A DNA stretch of 64,000 bases from Dastarcus helophoroides (lineage: Eukaryota; Arthropoda; Insecta; Coleoptera; Bothrideridae), in assembly GCA_028583605.1 (NCBI GenBank), contig CM053327.1, positions 31,932,626-31,996,625 on the forward strand. The letters run 5' to 3'. The notes under the pieces were generated by a model, which ran no database searches, was not told where the DNA came from, and worked only from the letters and a program-made list of their open reading frames with translations. A program made the position numbers and the translations under genes. Below are positions 24,701 to 36,700 of the stretch, piece by piece (positions within the stretch are counted from its first letter, which is position 1; every line of letters begins with the position of its first letter).

Positions 24701-27700
24701 AGAAGAAGAAGAAGAAAAAGAAGAATAAGAAGATTAGGAAGAAGAAGAATAAAAAGAAGATAAAGAAGAAGAAAAAGAAGAAGAAGAAAAAGAAGAAGAA
24801 AAAGAAGAAGAAGAAGAAGAAGACGAAGAAGAAGGGGAAGAAGAAGGCGAAAAAGAAGAAGAAAAAAAAAGAAGAAGGCGAAGAAGAAGAAGAATACCTG
24901 ACAAATTCTCTAGACTTTTTGAGATTTGTTCGGGACTGTCTAGAGACAAAATTTTCGATTTGTTTACAGACAGTCGAGCAATTTTGTCCACGAGTATGTA
25001 TTAGCCTTTAACGTTACATTAGTGACGTACCAGTGAAATTAACCATGTATTCATCCACCAAAAATTGCGGTAGGTAATCATTTATGTTGCTCACGTATAC
25101 GGTTAAATCCAAGTCTGAGCTTAATGGTGTCGGTACCCCTAAATCATAAGCCTCAATTCTAATCTGCAACAACAAGTTAATCTCCTGGAAGATTTTTTTC
25201 TTTCTAACTTACGTCATAAATTTTCTGCCTTTTTCGATCAAGCGGGAGACGAAGTTCCAGGATCCCAGAAACTGGTTGAAGGTTAAAATTCTTCCAATGA
25301 CCTGCGGGATCCGCTTTTAGGCGATACCTAACGGCTCCATTTAGCCCGATATCTTCATCGGAGGCGATAATTTGAACTAGAGCACTTCCAACGGTGGCAT
25401 TCTGGAAAATCACATCTTTCAGAATAGTAACTAAGAGGAGGTACGGGGTGCATTGATAATTCCGGTAAAAATGAAACAAAGAGTTACTTTTTTCGAATAA
25501 GTGTCATTTGAAATACAGAACTTGTCCCCTGAAACCAAGAAAGATTAAAAAACACAACAAAGGTTGCTCCAACGCGTTTCGACTGCCAAGCTGTCATCTT
25601 CAGGGAGAAATTGTTGTGTTTTTTAATCTTTCTTGGTTTCAGGGGACAAGTTTTGTATTTTAATTTTTGAGGATAACCAAGGACCAGTCCGTTCCATCAA
25701 AAAGTGTCATTTATTTTTCAACGTAATCTCCTTTCAGAGCTGTACACTTGGTTAGACGATGCTGGAGTTTTTTGATCCCCTTTTTGTAGTAACCGTGTCC
25801 AAGGCCCTAAAAATACGCCTTAGTTTCGGAGATAACCTCCAAATTAGTTCGGAATCTTCGTTCCCCAAGCCATTTTGCCACGTTTGGAAGAAACCATTCG
25901 GAGCTAGATCTGGAGAATATGTTAGATGGGGAGGTATTTCGTAGAGTAATTCCATCAGCTTGGCCTTTGCAATGGCGGAAGAATGAACAGAACGATTATC
26001 GTGGTGAAACAGGACTTTCTTCTTGGCAAGATGAGGCCGTTTTGCTTTAGTTTCTTGATTTAATTGGTTCAAGAGTGTAGCGAAATCCTCTCCATTTATC
26101 GTCTTCTTTTTTGGAGGAAAGCAATTAAGTGCGTCCCAGAAAATCGTAGCCATACTTTTGTCTGCTGATGGAACCACCTAAGCCTTCTTCAGAGCACTGC
26201 CACCAGCTTCCATCCACTGATTAGATTGTTGTTTTGTCTCTGTAGTGTAAAAATGAATCCATGTTTCATCTACAGCGATAGAACACCGCAAAAACTCATC
26301 TGGGTTTCGTTAAAACAGCCGCAAATTAGCCTGGGAAAGTGTCATTTTTTCATGTTTTTGGTCAATTGTCAACAAAAGCGGCACCGATCTTGCTGAAAGC
26401 TTTTTCATAAGCAAATCTTAATGCAGTATGTTGGAAACTCGTTCATATGAGATGTTTACAGTGTTGGCTATTTCTCTCAACTTCACTCATCAATCTCCTA
26501 ATACGATATCGTGGATTTTCGTGATCATTTCTGGAATGGTTACCTCAATTGGACGTCCTGGGCGAGGAGCGTCTTCCGTGTTTGTTCTACCACAACGAAA
26601 CTCAATGAATCACTTGAGAATCATCTTAAGTGATGGAGACGATTCACCATAATACTTACCAAGAGACTTTTTCATTTCCGTGATGGTTTATTTGCGTAAA
26701 AAGTGATGTTTTATCAACACTCGAAATTCACCTTTTGTTAAACAGCGAAAAAGCAACTTGTCCAATCAAAACGACTGCTTCTAATTCAAATATCAGTATG
26801 AAATTTTATGTATGTATTCTCAAAACAAACCTGTCCAAACATGTTATAACCTGTATACTACTATTACCGCTTCATTTATTTTTACCGGACTTATCATTCT
26901 GCCCTCGTACATAAGTAACGTACCTCTGGAATTCGCAAGGTTGAATTATGAGGTGGGCTTATAAATGTTGGAGCGTGATCGTTAAAATCCGTTACGCAAA
27001 TATGAATTTCTTTTTCTGTCAAATGACTGGGTGTCCCCAAATCTTGGGCCCTCATTATGAGAGTGTAATTTCCATGGCGGCCTCTTAAAGATTCGATATT
27101 TTTTAGTTCTGCCGACCACTCATTGATTTGTTCTAGGATGAATACGTCCAAGAGGTCACCATCCGCAATATCAATGATTACCTAAGACACGAACAATTTT
27201 AACCATAATGATTGATAAAGTATGAGGATGGTTACCTGTCCATTTGATGTTGTTGGATCATCGGCATCAGAAGCAAGAATCGTCGCAATTGGTTGTCCGG
27301 GTTCGTGAAATTCTGTTATATTTATGCAATTTGTTGGTACTACAAGTTGAGGGGCGTTATCGTTGACATCCAAAATTGTAACACTAAAATTTAGAAGCAG
27401 AGCATAACAGATATATTTCTTTAACAAAAAAAGTGCTTCTATTTTAATTTTTTGCTTTAGGCACTTCCCAAAATTTTAAATATAATTAATACCTTCGTAT
27501 CAATTTTAAAAAAACTGGCAATTTTTTTTAAAATGAAGCTGCTTGATTTAAAATTTTGACTTTAATCTGAAAACTTAAAACTAAAATTTCAAAAAATCGA
27601 TAACTAGGACTTGTAGAAGATGCTGTACAGTTTTAAAATCCTACTTGCATTTTTTGTACTATAACTATTTCTAGAGTTATTGATTACCAAAACCAAAAAT

Positions 27701-30700
27701 AAATTTTTTGCTTTGAAGGAACGACGAAAAATCATCGCAGAGCTCCATGATATAGGGTCAGGGAGGAATCAAATTAAAGGGGATTTAATTATCTAGAACA
27801 GGGGTCGGCAAACTTTTAAACCGAAAAAGCCAGTCGCAGTAAAAAAAATTGAATTCGTGAATTTCAAAGAGCCACACATTTCTTATTTCTTTTACATTTT
27901 ATTTCAAAATTAAATCAGATAAATCAGATAAAATATGGGAGAGAGACTCTTCTGACTCATGTACTCAAATGAAAATATATTTAGCCTAAAAAACTTCTTA
28001 TTTTTCAAAATTTGGACCTTTACTTCAAAATTTAACTTTTTTTTCGCAATTTCGACTTTTTTAACTCTTCTTTATATTAGACTTCTTTTTTAATATCTAT
28101 TTTCTTCCTAAGATTAAACTTACTCCAAATCTTCTTTTCTTGTCAAAACTCGACAATTTGTGAAAATGTTTACTTTTTGCTAATTCGACTTACTGAAAGA
28201 TTCTACTTATTTTTCAAAAATTTATCTTTTCTTGATTTTTTAATAAAAAAGTAAAAATTTGAAGTAATTGGAGATGATAAGTAAAACTCGACAATTTGTG
28301 AAAATGTTTACTTTTTTCTAATTCGACTTATTTTTTCAAAAATTCATCTTTTGTTAATTTTTTAATAAAAAAGCAAAAATTTCAAGTAATTGGAGATATC
28401 AAGTAAACGAGTTTTTAAAGACCTCGATCTTTATTTCAAAGTTTTTTTTTTCCAAATTTGGATCTATTTTCAAATTTCAGTTTTTTCCAAAATTACATTT
28501 TTTAGACTTTTATTCTAAATTGCGGCTTTTTTCTAAAGCTTTCTACATTCTTTTTAAAATTCGTCCTTTTACCAAATTTCTGCATTTTCCCCAAAATTGA
28601 CTTTTACTACTTTTACTAAACATTTAAACTTTTATTTATTTTCTACAAATTTGGATTTGTTACGCAAAATTAGTTTTTATTCGAAATTTCGATTTTTCAA
28701 ATTCGACATTTTATTGTTTCTGTAATCTGCGATTTTTTCGACGAAATTTATCTACAAAATTTGACTTTCTCTAGGAAATTTTGACTTTAACACCTCAACA
28801 CTTTTCTAAAATTCGTCCGTTTTCCAAATTGAGCCATATTGCCCAAATATTGACAATTACTAAGCATTTAAACTTTCATTTATTTTCTATAAATTTCGAC
28901 TTCTTTTGCTAAATTCGGTTTTTTTCGAAATTTTGATTTAAAATTTTATTGTTTTTGCTAACCGTGATTTTTTTCCACGAAATTGCTTAATTTTCAAAAT
29001 GTTTGACTTAATTTCAAAATTTGATTTTTTTCCTTAAAATTTGACCTTTGTTTAAAGTTCAGCATTTTTCTCGAAACTGGAAGTTGTATCAACATTGTCT
29101 TTTTTTTTGAAATTATTTTATTAATTCTATCAAAATTCGAATTTTTCTAAATATTTCGAGTGTTTTTTAATTCGTGTTGTTCCCGAAATTTCAAATTTAT
29201 TCTCAAAATTTACCTTTCTCTGAAAAAACGCATTTTTTTATTTTCTTATCTCCGAAAGAGTTCGACTTCTGAAAAAGTTCGACAATTTTTTTTAAGATTT
29301 TAATTTTTACAATTTTTCACAAAATTGAAATTTGTCTAAACAGTTCGTGTTTTTAAATTTGTTCTGCGAATTTAAATCTATTATCAAAATTTGAAGACTT
29401 TGTCTAAAGTTAGACATTTTTTGGAAACTTTTGACTAATTCATTTTTTTTAAATCTCTTTTTTTCAAAATTAAGCTTTTTCTGGAAATTTCAACCTTAAT
29501 TTCGATGAAATTTATCTAACTTCAAATCACAGGAATTTGATTTTGTTTCTTAAAATTTGGCCTTCCCTGGGAAATTTTGACCATTTTTTAAAATTCAATA
29601 CTTTTCTCAAAACTGAAGGTTTTATCGACATTCTCTTTTCTTTCGAAATTATTTTACCAATTTTCTCAAAATTCGAATTTATCAGAAAATTTGGATTTTT
29701 TTTATCGTCTTGTTCTAGAAATTGCAAATTTCTTCTCAAAATTTAAATTTCTCTGGAAAATTTCAAATTGTTTGTCGAAATTTCGGGCTTTTATTCAAAT
29801 TTTAACTTTTTTCTTGAAATTTTTCCTAAAATTTAACTTTTTTCGCCTTCCCTTCCCTGAATATCTTCGACTTTTTCAAGGTTCGACAATTTTTTTTAAG
29901 CTTCCACTTTGTTTTTACAATTTTTCTTTTTGATATTTATAGTTTTTCAAAAAATTCAAATTTGTCTAAAAATCTCAGGTTTTTAATTTGTTATGGTTTT
30001 TATGGTTATGGTTTATTGTCGAAATTCGACTCTTTTTATCTAAAATTTGACCTCTTTTTGAGAACTTTTGATATATTCATTTTTTCGAAATCTCTTCCTT
30101 TCTCCCAGTTTGTTCGAAATCTCTTCCTTTTTTTCAATTTTTTCGAAGTCTCTTTTTCTCAATTTGTTCGAAATACCTTCATTTTTTTGAAGTCTATTTT
30201 TCTCAATTTTTTCGAAATCTCTTTCTTTTTCTGAAAATTCGGCTTTTTCTGGAAATTTCACCTTTTATTTCGATATTTGCTGTTTCTGTAAATTTAGATA
30301 TTTTTCTCACAAAAGTAATTTAACTTTTTTTCGCGAAATTTCAAGGCTGCAGAAAATTTATAAATAAAAAAAGTAAAAATCATAAGAAAAATATTTTTTA
30401 GACATTTCAACTCCCCAAATTGGTATTTTTCTAGAAATTTCAAATTTCATATGTTTTTCCAAAATGTTAATACAAATTAAGCAAAAATTTCGGGAAAAAT
30501 ACTTCTTGAACTTTTAGCAAAACGTAAAAATTCCTAGAAAAGTATTTTTGGAAATTTCACTCCTGGTAGGTCACTTGTTTAATAAGTACTTATTTTCTGA
30601 GGGTCTGTCCATTCAAGCTTTTTTAGAAGAATTTAGAGAGCCACAATTGTCTTTGAAAAGATCCGCATGCGGCTCGCGAGCCGCGGTTTGCCGACCCCTG

Positions 30701-33700
30701 ATCTAGAAGACGTTTCATTACCAAAACCAAAAATGAATTTTTTGCTTTAAAGGATAACTCAACGAAAAATCCTCGCACAGCTCATCATATAGGGCTCGGG
30801 GAGGAGTCAAATTAAAGAGGATTTAATTATAGAGAAGACCTTTAGGTTGGGATCACCGGAAAAAATTATTGAAGTCCTCGAAGATTTTTAAGGGTTATCA
30901 ACTTTGGGAAAATTTTTGAGCGATGGTGTTCTTGGAATTAATCGCAAAGTGTGGAACCTAAAAACTTTGGAATTGAAGATCTGGAAACTAAATAGTTGGG
31001 GTTTTTATTTGCTATTCCTTATTTTTTTCTGTGAGCACCCGATTGCAGCCTTTTAAACATTTTTATATCCCTTGTCAGTTTCTCTGCCTACGGTAGTTGA
31101 TAAATAACTTCTTACTTTAGATGTTTAAAGGCATTTCTGCTTTCTCTGCTGTTGAATCCATACTGGTAGTTATCCCAAGCTTCAACAACTAATAAATAAC
31201 TGGCTTTGGCTTCCCTATCCAATTTGTCTGCCACCTTCAAAATTCCTGTATCCGGATCTATGCTGAATTTGCCCAAAGATGATATTCTGTCAAGGATATA
31301 TGTAATTTTGCCGAATTCCCCTGAATCTGCATCAAGGGCCTCCAATACCGATACCTGTCGTCCTACAGGTACATCTTCTGGAATTATCAATGTAGATGGC
31401 TCCGATAAAAAGTATGGATTGTTATCGTTTTCGTCAAGAATTTGTATGAAGAGTTGGACTCTTGTTGACCGTGGTGGAATCCCAGAGTCCATGGCTTTTA
31501 CCTAAAAATTGTTACAAATCACCCACCTGTGATTAACTAGGATTTTTAATTACTTCTTTTTCAGAAATATCTATATGCATGAACCGAAGGAGAGTTTTAA
31601 AAAAAAAAGTTTGCTTCAGATTACTGACCATCGAAATATACATACTATTTTGTAACATTTTTTACAATATTATTTTTTACAATGATATTTGGAGCTAGTT
31701 TTAGGTAAAAAGAACTGTTGGACTTACCGTTAAGTTTAACCATTGATATTGTTCATGATCTATTTTATTTGCAACCACCAAATCCCCAGAAGTGTTGTCC
31801 AAATGCACTAGAGTTAACATTTCAATCTGTCCTTCAAGAGAGTAGATGATGGTTTTATTTTTATCAGCATCATCAGCTATTACGGTACCGATTGATAAAC
31901 CATTTTTACTATTTTCTGGTATAGCAAATTTGTAAAACGGTTTTCTAAATTTGGGACTATTGTCATTTATATCTTCAATTATAATGGTGAGTATACCTGC
32001 AGTCAGCAAAAAATGACATTTTTTTAGCTATTTTTAAAACAATTGGCGCTTGAGCTTGGAGGTATTTCTATCTAGAGCATGGGTGGGTAACTTTTTTCGT
32101 CAGCTGGTTGAAAAAAACTTTTTGTATAATTACTCGGGCCGGATAATAAAAAAAAAAGGTAAAATCAAACCTGCGCACTCCACAAGTTGGGTTTATAGCA
32201 TTATAACTTACTCTTCAAGGTGGACTCTTATTAGTCGAAAAAATTATGTTTATTAATTTTATTTAACATTTTTAACAGTTTAAAAATATTAAAATTTTTA
32301 TTAATGAAAATTGACAATATTTTGAGATAAACAATGTTCAGAATATTGTTAACTTTCATTAATAAAAATTTAAATATTTCGAAACTGGGTTGCAGAAATG
32401 TTAAATAAAATTAATAAACATAATAGCTTACCTTCAAATTTCAACTTTCTTACGACATTTTTATTTTAAAACAGCAAATTTTATTCTAAACTATGTACTA
32501 GAGAATGACCAAAGGCTCGACATCATTAACACACTGTCTTTCCCTTAAGATAATTAATTTTCAAAAATAAAGTTAAATTCAATCTCGAAAGTTATCAATC
32601 ACATCTTGATTTGAATGTCAGAATATCCACTAAACATTTTAAATTACGTTCATTTTGTTAAAATTTACGTATTATATTATCAATTTTAAAACTAAAATCG
32701 AAAATTTAAGAGCAATAAAAATCAACCTTTTGAAAAAAGTTTAATATTTTAAAACTAATTTTTTTTTTATTTTTGGATCCTTATTGAGTTGTCTTGAATT
32801 TTATTAAATTTATTTACCTCACAAACTGGGCTCGGTAAGCTAACTAAATTGAATAAAATTGCAATGAATTTTGGTTAGGAAATGCTGTACTTTTTCTCGA
32901 ATCTTTCAACTCAAAATTTTTACATTTTTCTAGAAATTTGACGCTTCAAGTAAAATGTCGAGTTAAAGATAGAAATGCTAAGAATTTTTTTTATTATACT
33001 GTAAATTACAAGCTCGTTTTGAAATGTTGAATTTCTTATCAAAATTCTCAGTTTCAACTCGCACTGTCTCTAAAATTTCGACTTAAAACTCGACTATTTT
33101 TGGAAATTTTGATTTAAGTATTAAATATTTCGTAAAGCTTTAAAGCTTTCTCAAAATCGTATTTTTAAATTTAGTTTTTCGTTTGGACTGCTCTCTGAAA
33201 ATAACGTATTTAAAGTTGAAAATTTGAAAGTATTTTCAAGATCAAATTTCGACTTTTTCTCTAAGAGCTCTCATTCTAAACTTGAAAATGTCAGTTTTAA
33301 AATTTTGGATTAAATCTCCATTTTGTTGTAGAGATATCGAGTTTACTATTTAGAAAATCATCAGCCAAAAATTGGACTTTGATGGAAACTAATCGAAATC
33401 GAAACTTCTATAAGTTCTTAATTTTCGTTTTTTTTAATCAATTTTTGGTCTTTTTCCAAAGCTCCAACTTTGGGTTTTACTTTTTTGTAAATTGTCAGTC
33501 TCTAAATTGAGATTTGAACTTTTGCCAAATATTTTCACTATTTTTTTAAAAGTATCTCCCTGAAGCGATGATAGCTTGGCGAGACGCGTTAGAGCAGGGA
33601 TGAGCAACCTTTTTTACAGCGGGCCAATTACAAGGCTAAAAATTTTGCGTGGGCCCCATGTGGGAAACATATGAATGCTGGGGTGCTTGCATCCCCTAGT

Positions 33701-36700
33701 TCATGCAGCAAACTAAAAATTTGTATGTATTCAATTGAAGGACTTTCCAATTCTTCAGAATCCATACTTTCCTTGAAACATTTTTTTGAAATTTCTACCT
33801 TTTTTTCAAATTTCGTACATCTTTTTAAAAAATTTGTCTTTTTCTTTCTTTCCTTTCTACTTCTTTTATGTCAAAATTTCGAAAACTTTCAAAGTTTCGA
33901 ATTTAAAAGTTCATAGTTTTTTTTTCTGAAATTTCGCCGTTTCTCGAATTTCGACTTTTTCTGAAAATTTCGCCTTTTTTTGATTCTGAAAATATCGACT
34001 TGTTTATTAAAATTTGCCTTTTCCTCAATATCTGGTCGATCTTCTAACAAAAAGGTATATTTTTTAGAAATTTAAAATTTTTGTGAAAGGTCAAAATTTT
34101 CTTTGTACATTTCAATCCTTTTTTAATCCAAATTTCTGAAAGTTTCAACTTGTTTGTTAAAATTTCTATGTGTTATCATAATATTTGACATTTTTTGACA
34201 CCTGTTGAGGCAAGGTAGAGCGCCTGCCTTCCTCTGACTCGTTCAGAGAATCCAGAGAAAATAAATATTCGATTTTTCTCTTAAAATTTACTCTTTTTCT
34301 GAATTTCGAAGTTTCACTAAGATTAAACGCTTTCTGTTAAAATTTAGATCTTTTTTGCAAAATTTCCCTTACAATGGCGTCTTTTTCTCAGGGTTTTGAC
34401 TTTTTTTTTAATTTTGATTTTTTTTTTAATTTGACTTTCTTTGGACAATTTCAAAGTTTTCTCGATTTTTTTTTTTAAATTCCGATATTTTTCTGAACAT
34501 TTAGCTATAAATTTCCATCTTTTAGATTCTGATTTTTTTAGAAATTCTGACTGGTTTCCTAAAGTCTGCCTTTTTTAGGAAATCTTGATTTTTATCTCAA
34601 CATCCGATATTTAATATTTCAATAAATTTTTTTCTTTCTTTTGGTAAATTCGTCTTTTTCTTCAAAATTTCGAATTTTTCTAAAATAGTCTTTTACCTAA
34701 AATTTGCCTGTTTCTCAAATTTTTTTTTCGACAAATTGTTTGACAAAATTAAAATTATTTTTTTATAGAACGGACTAGCCCTTGGTTATCTTCACAAATT
34801 GATACATAAATATTGCCGCATGAAATCAAGAAAGATTAAAAACCCATAACAGTCGCTCTAACGCGTTTCGATAGCCAAGATATCATCTTCAGAGAGATAC
34901 CTCTCTGAAGATGGTAGCTTTTAAATTCTCTCTAAAGATGAAGAGAATAATTGATGTTGTGTTTTTAACCTTCTTGGTTTCAGGCAAGATTTGTATTTCG
35001 ATTTTTGAAGATAACCAAGGAGCAATCCGTTTCACCAAAATTAAAACTGTTTTTTTTATACGTCCTTGATTATATTTAAAACTTAACACATAAATCTTGT
35101 CTCCTGAAACCAAGAAAAATTAAAAAAAAAACACAACAACAGTTGCTCTAACGCGTTTCGATAGCCAAGCTATTATCTTCAGAGATATACCTCTCTAAAA
35201 ATGAGAGCTTTTTATTTCTCTCTGAAGATGAAGAGAATATCTCTCTGAAGATGACAGCTTGGCTATCGAAACGCGTTAGAGCAACTGTTGTTGTGTTTTT
35301 TAACCTTTCTTGGTTTCAGGGGATAAGATTTGTGTATCAATTTTTAAAAATAAGGCTTTAATCTGTTCTATTTTATAAGTTCGGATTGTTTTCTTGAAGT
35401 TTTTGCTTTTTTCCTTCAAAAAATTGCAGAATTAAACTTTCAATATTTAATTTTTCCAGATTATCGACTTTTCTAGAAATTGTTACCTTTTTTTGATATA
35501 TTGCTGATATTTTTAAGATTTCTGTTTTTTTAATGGAATTTCTACTTTTTTGTTTCAAAAAATGTGTAAACTCAAAAACTTGAATGTTTCAATTTGTATT
35601 TCTTTTCTAATAATTTTGATTTTATGTATTTTTTTTAGATTCTTGTTGAAAATTGAAATACAGAACTTGTCCCCTGAAACCAAGAAATATCAAAAAACAC
35701 AACAAACGTTGCTCTAACGCGTTTCGACAGTCAATGTGTGGTCATCTTCAGAGAGATACTGGTCATCTTCAGAGAGATACTGGATCCTTGTTGAAAATAT
35801 TGAGATACTAGATTCTCGAATGTAATAAGAAAATTGGTTTTAAAATTTTTTAAATACAAAAATTATACTATAATGCACAGACCAATAGGTTTGAACATTT
35901 ATTAGATTCGAAGTTTGGAAACCAAATACTGGTTTCGATGTTGTTAGATCTCGTCGGTTTGATATATCCAACTCGAATGCTGACGAGATCTAACAAGATC
36001 GAAACCGGTATTTGGTTTCCAAACTTTGAATCTAATAAATGTTCAAAGTTATTGGTCTGTGCATTATAGAATCCTTGTCTTCTGGGAACTCTCCTAGAGA
36101 GCAACCGCTTCGCTAGGTGGCAGTGTTTCAACTGTTGGTAGTTCAGCTTGATTCACTATACACGCCTGGAGGGCTGCATGAATTTGTAGTCTAGGTTGCA
36201 TTCTTCTTGCATACAAAAATTATACAAAAAACCAGAATTCGTCCTTTTCTGAAAAATTTCAGTTGAATTCTAAATTTTGATATCATTTATTTTCGCAAAC
36301 TTTTGACTTCCCTTAAGACTTTAAGGATTTAGAGGAAATTTTTAAGAAAGTCAAACTTTCTAATTTAAATAAAGATAATATTTTGGGATTAAAGTGGATA
36401 TTTTGGACATTTTTATGTTATACAAATGTCAGCATTTTCTTCGAAATGTTGACTCTTCTTTCGAGTTTAATGTAAAATTTTGAGATTTTTTTATGAAATC
36501 TTTGAAAGAAGGGTAAATGTATAAAAACATTTCACAAAAACGTCCCACCAAAAAACATTTTTCTCAAATTTTCAAATTTAACTTTGAGATTCAAACGTAA
36601 ACTTTATTTTTATAAATTTTGTGGTTGAAATACAAATTTTGTTCCCTGAAACCAAGAAAGATTAAAAAACACAACAAAGGTTGCTCTAACGCGTTTCGAT

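Noticed and set aside
24734..24991. Minus-strand serine-rich protein
   Set aside because: Translation of the (GAA)n tract.
29527..30261. Frames within the first hAT-like element as a possible transposase
   Set aside because: Only Phe/Lys-rich satellite translations; no DDE or hATC-like segment could be seen.
34200..34262. tRNA-like or SINE-like segment (GGTAGAGCGCCTGCC)
   Set aside because: The box-A-like word is there but no box B or cloverleaf could be formed.
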